Shown here: positions 61,604 through 64,000 of the stretch, in pieces
How positions within the stretch are numbered: the first letter of the stretch is position 1
How the letters are laid out: every line of letters begins with the position of its first letter
NCBI RefSeq assembly: GCF_030123405.1
Contig: NZ_CP126110.1
Span: forward strand, 1,798,001-1,862,000
Length of the DNA: 64,000 nt
Reading direction: 5' to 3'
Source of the DNA: Neobacillus sp. WH10
GTDB taxonomy: Bacteria; Bacillota; Bacilli; Bacillales; Cytobacillaceae
Position numbers and translations under genes: made by a program
Notes under the pieces: model-generated
What the model was told of the DNA's origin: nothing
Databases searched by the model: none
The model's input: the letters and a program-made list of their open reading frames with translations, nothing else

Positions 61604-61637
61604 GGACCACATAAAATGATATGTGGCCCTTTTTTTT
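61604..61637 (+). terminator. ylbDE terminator
   Basis: GGACCACAT/ATGTGGCCC with a loop and eight T. Confidence 0.85.
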
Positions 61638-61704
61638 GCTTATAAGGAATGAGACTAAAAAAGTAAAAGGAGGCGAACAATACTTACATAAAGGAGTGAT
61701 AAGG

Positions 61705-62154
61705 TTGAAGAGAATAGTACAATTTAATATACTTCTATTCTTACTGGCAGGGATCATTAGTGGATGTCAGAAGGATTTGCCAAAACATGAAACAAAACTG
61801 AAAATCGTTTCAATGGATAAGTTAAGTTATTTTCATTCCGAAATTGTTCCTGTTTATAAACAAAGTTTAAAGGAAATTCCATCATTGTTTGTACATCACG
61901 AAATAAAAGGAAAACAAATTTTAGTGGAGTGCATTATTAATGGTGTTAGCTTCCGGGAATCAGATCATTCAAAACAAAAAATTGGAAAAATGATTGTTTG
62001 GGTTGATGGAAAAAAGAATTCAGAAGTGACTTCAGCTGCTTTTATTATTAAAGGTCTTTCTCCTGGAGTGCATAAATTGAAGCTTGAAGTGGTGAAGCTA
62101 AATAATGAGCCGTATGGATTAACAAAAGAATTTATTGTAAATATCCCTAGGTAG
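61705..62154 (+). CDS. putative lipoprotein of unknown function
   Basis: 149 aa from TTG 61705 (AAGGAGTGAT upstream); the longer frame from 61621 starts inside the ylbDE terminator tail. Signal KRIVQFNILLFLLAGIISGC with lipobox Cys20, then a small beta-sandwich-like domain (LVECIINGVSFR, GLSPGVHKLKLEVVKL). No counterpart in the B. subtilis ylb cluster that I know. Confidence 0.72.
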   Translation: MKRIVQFNILLFLLAGIISGCQKDLPKHETKLKIVSMDKLSYFHSEIVPVYKQSLKEIPSLFVHHEIKGKQILVECIINGVSFRESDHSKQKIGKMIVWVDGKKNSEVTSAAFIIKGLSPGVHKLKLEVVKLNNEPYGLTKEFIVNIPR

Positions 62155-62213
62155 ATGGATTTTTTCGCTTTCTCCAAGCTTTCATGTTAAAATTGCATTG
62201 GAGGTGGGCTGCA

Positions 62214-62648
62214 GTGCTTGCTACTAGTGAGAGAATTGAATTATTGGAATATGCTGAAGGCTTAGCTAAGATGGTAGTAGAATCTGACATTGCTGAACAA
62301 TACCAAATTTGTTTATATAAAATGCAAAGTAACAGGGAAACACAGCGGAAAATATCTCAATTTGTCAGCTTAAAGGAACTTTATGAAGAAGTTCAACGCT
62401 TTGGGAAATACCATCCAGATTATAAAGGAGTCATGATGAAAATCCGCGAATATAAACGGGAAATGGATTTGGACCCATTGGTAGCAGAGTTCAAGTTGGC
62501 GGAGAATGATTTGCAAAGTTTCTTAGATCAAATTAGCATGCTAATTGGTAGTGCGGTGTCTAAACATATAAAGGTCCCTACTGGGAACCCGTTTTTTGAT
62601 AATGGTCATGGTTGTGGCAGTGGTGGCAGCTGCGGATGCAGCAATTGA
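62214..62648 (+). CDS. ylbF: YlbF, RNase Y-associated Fe-S protein
   Basis: 144 aa, com_ylbF family: VQRFGKYHPDYKGVMMKIRE and VSKHIKVPTGNPFFD, with a Cys tail GCGSGGSCGC that binds the [4Fe-4S] cluster in the YlbF-YmcA-YaaT complex (established in B. subtilis). The complex steers RNase Y and affects competence, biofilm and sporulation. GTG 62214 follows GGAGGTGGG; upstream in-frame ATG codons lack such a site. Confidence 0.93.
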   Translation: MLATSERIELLEYAEGLAKMVVESDIAEQYQICLYKMQSNRETQRKISQFVSLKELYEEVQRFGKYHPDYKGVMMKIREYKREMDLDPLVAEFKLAENDLQSFLDQISMLIGSAVSKHIKVPTGNPFFDNGHGCGSGGSCGCSN

Positions 62649-62725
62649 AAAGTTTGAATTGAAAAAGAACGTTTTAATGTGCTAGACTGATGAAAAATGA
62701 TGGTTTTGTTGAAGGGGAAAAAAGT

Positions 62726-63001
62726 ATGTTTGTTCAAAGACAAGGATTAGTTGTTTGGCTTTACTCTTTAAAACAAGCTAAAATGCTAAGGCGCTTCGGA
62801 AATGTTCATTACGTATCAAAAAAGCTGAAATATGTTGTTTTGTATTGTAATCAAGAAGAAGTAGAGGGAATCATGGAAAAGTTAAATTCTTTTTCATTTG
62901 TTAAGAAAGTCGAACCTTCGTATAAGCCATTTTTAAGAATGGAGTATGAAAATTCAGCTCCGGATAAAGCGAAGGAATATGATTATAAGATGGGAATATA
63001 A
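62726..63001 (+). CDS. ylbG: UPF0298 protein YlbG
   Basis: 91 aa: MFVQRQGLVVWLYSLKQAK and FVKKVEPSYKPFLRMEYEN identify the UPF0298 family. ATG 62726 lies after GAAGGGGA; the longer frame from 62690 has no ribosome binding site. Function unknown. Order ylbF-ylbG as in B. subtilis. Confidence 0.92.
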   Translation: MFVQRQGLVVWLYSLKQAKMLRRFGNVHYVSKKLKYVVLYCNQEEVEGIMEKLNSFSFVKKVEPSYKPFLRMEYENSAPDKAKEYDYKMGI

Positions 63002-63034
63002 AAAGGTGAGGGGAATGAACCCTCACCTTTTATT
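63001..63034. terminator. bidirectional terminator ylbG / 63030 gene
   Basis: AAAAGGTGAGGG/CCCTCACCTTTT overlapping the ylbG stop and the end of the convergent gene. Confidence 0.9.
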
Positions 63035-63419
63035 GTAATGGTAAAATATAGTGATTTAATCGTAAAATACCAATTAAATGCTGATAAAATAGTTCCTTTT
63101 CATTAAAAATAGCAGATGGCTTCACGGAAAGCTCATGTATTCGTTTACCAAGTGAATGAGCTGTTTGAGCAAAAAGGTCAAATCTTTTATTTGGCATTAT
63201 ATTTGGATTGGGAATACCTTCACGACAAATATAAAGAGCTTGGAACTTTCCAGGTGTCGTTGGATTTAAGACAACAACTAAGGAGGTCACATCCTTTGTC
63301 TCAATCTTTGTATGAAGAGCCATCATATGCTGCAGACGGTGCTGATTAGCCTTTGCAAGTTCAACAAGCTCATAAATGTCTGAATATCCTTCTCCTAGTT
63401 CAATAAATCGTTGTATCAA
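63030..63419 (-). CDS. conserved-looking cytoplasmic protein
   Basis: 129 aa: IQRFIELGEGYSDIYELVEL at the N-terminus and VVVLNPTTPGKFQALYICREG in the middle. I have seen this type between ylbG and rsmD in Bacillaceae with unreliable labels (for example methylthioribose kinase); it is much too short for a kinase. TTG start after AAAGGAGAG. Confidence 0.75.
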   Translation of the reverse strand: MIQRFIELGEGYSDIYELVELAKANQHRLQHMMALHTKIETKDVTSLVVVLNPTTPGKFQALYICREGIPNPNIMPNKRFDLFAQTAHSLGKRIHELSVKPSAIFNEKELFYQHLIGILRLNHYILPLQ

Positions 63420-63480
63420 TTAAAACTCTCCTTTAAAAGCATTGATTCACCCCTACTTTATCACTTATTCACGTTTTTAT

Positions 63481-63640
63481 AAATAAAAAAAAACCCTGCA
63501 GAAAATTCTGCAGGGTCCTTCCACATCCTCAAAAAGGATAGAAGGCAAAGGGAGAGGAGAAACCGGAGGAAGAACTTATGGGGAAACGTAAGTCTTCTCC
63601 GCGGTTGGCAACAACATCCTCGAATTGATGTTGTTAATTT
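63481..63640 (-). ncRNA. structured RNA at the position of the Rfam ylbH motif
   Basis: On the minus strand: stem AACAACATC/GATGTTGTT (63610-63618 with 63627-63635), then a long hairpin AACCG...CGGTT enclosing GGAGAAGACTTA/TAAGTTCTTCC (63561-63606), then a terminator, ACCCTGCAGAA/TTCTGCAGGGT (63493-63516) followed by eight T. No ribosome binding site or sensible protein. The Rfam ylbH leader lies just upstream of ylbH (rsmD) in Bacillus; the identity is from memory. The T-run shows that the transcript runs away from rsmD. Confidence 0.6.
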
Positions 63641-63820
63641 CATTATTTCCACAACCTAAAAGCTTATACGTCTATTTTATAATTTTTCCATATTAACGGC
63701 ATTTTACTGAACTTTGTTAAATAGAAGAAAAGATATTCCTAACAGATTGTCTACTTTAAATAATTTATGATAGGATGTATTAAGAAAAAATACTTCCAAC
63801 AAAAATGTGGTGATATGTCC

Positions 63821-64000
63821 GTGAGAGTGGTTTCAGGTATTTGTAAGGGGAGACCTCTTAAAGCTGTTCCAGGAAATACGACTCGTCCGACGACGGATAA
63901 AGTTAAGGAAGCTTTGTTTAATATTATTGGCCCTTATTTTGAAGGGGGAATAGGCTTGGATCTTTTTGCAGGCAGTGGCGGATTAGGCTTGGAAGCACTT
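63821..64000 (+). CDS. rsmD: 16S rRNA (guanine966-N2)-methyltransferase, 5' part
   Basis: First 60 codons; the gene runs off the right edge. VRVVSGICKGRPLKAVPG, TRPTTDKVKEALFNIIGPYF and LDLFAGSGGLGLEAL (the SAM-binding motif I) are classic RsmD (YlbH). GTG 63821 is six bases after GGTGAT and matches the N-terminus of homologs; ATG 63815 is in frame but touches the ribosome binding site. Confidence 0.92.
   Translation, partial: MRVVSGICKGRPLKAVPGNTTRPTTDKVKEALFNIIGPYFEGGIGLDLFAGSGGLGLEAL

Noticed and set aside
63461..63652. 63-codon minus-strand frame with CCCQPRRR before rsmD
   Set aside because: It passes through three stable RNA stems and the terminator; no ribosome binding site. The structured RNA explains the sequence better.
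1..64000. CRISPR arrays, tRNA or rRNA genes, prophage
   Set aside because: No regularly spaced direct repeats, no cloverleaf or rRNA sequence, and no phage genes were seen.

Overview
The window reads as a chromosomal segment of a low-GC, spore-forming Bacillaceae (Bacillus or a close relative such as Neobacillus; the genus is inference). The evidence is AAGGAGG-type ribosome binding sites, frequent TTG/GTG starts, spore and lipoprotein families limited to Bacillales, and a gene order that follows, with gaps, the Bacillus subtilis stretch ptsHI - patA - ykyB - ykuE/I/J/L - ccpC - dapHL - ykuUV - ktrC - rnjA - def - pdhABCD - SR1 - speA - yktABC - typA - ylaH..ylaN - ftsW - ctaA - ctaBCDEFG - ylbA..ylbG - rsmD. 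I see no rRNA, tRNA, CRISPR array or prophage. The only recognisable transposon is one IS200-type element.

Layout. 0-6 kb: glycerol use (glpK, glpD) and the general PTS proteins (ptsH, ptsI). 5.7-15 kb: an SDR enzyme, lipoproteins, a beta-hydroxyacid dehydrogenase, patA, ykyB, the Tat-exported phosphoesterase ykuE, a C39-type lipoprotein, a GC-rich repeat and ykuI, a degenerate EAL protein. 15-22 kb: ykuJ, ykuL, a DHA2 efflux pump, ccpC, dapH-dapL, ykuU and ykuV. 22-28 kb: IS200 element, DUF4349 lipoprotein, ktrC, rpoY-rnjA with a 23-codon ORF upstream, def, ykyA. 28-34 kb: pdhABCD. 34-40 kb: small conserved genes, the dual-function RNA SR1 with its peptide SR1P, speA, yktA/B, ykzI, suhB-like yktC. 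40-49 kb: typA, the yla genes and ftsW. 49-57 kb: heme A synthesis and the caa3 oxidase with assembly factors. 57-64 kb: the ylb genes, a structured RNA, and the start of rsmD, cut by the right edge.

How the genes work together. Phospho-HPr made by PtsI/PtsH is known to phosphorylate GlpK at a conserved histidine, present here as His230, and HPr-Ser46-P is the CcpA corepressor. Candidate cre sites lie before glpK and in SR1. PatA, DapH and DapL are three steps of the acetyl branch of the diaminopimelate/lysine pathway. PdhABCD feeds acetyl-CoA to the TCA cycle, and CtaA/B/C/D/E/F/G plus CtaM build the terminal oxidase. RNase J1 (rnjA) and YlbF (part of the RNase Y accessory complex) are RNA-decay functions.

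Most unusual items: SR1/SR1P; the minus-strand structured RNA before rsmD (position of the Rfam ylbH motif); a highly cationic 23-residue ORF in the leader of rpoY-rnjA; two apparently related MITE-like repeats near 12.3 and 15.1 kb; a YkuI that has lost EAL metal ligands; a hairpin hiding the tnpA ribosome binding site; and a 16-bp perfect palindrome upstream of ylaN. pycA, rok and ykuNOP are missing from their usual places.
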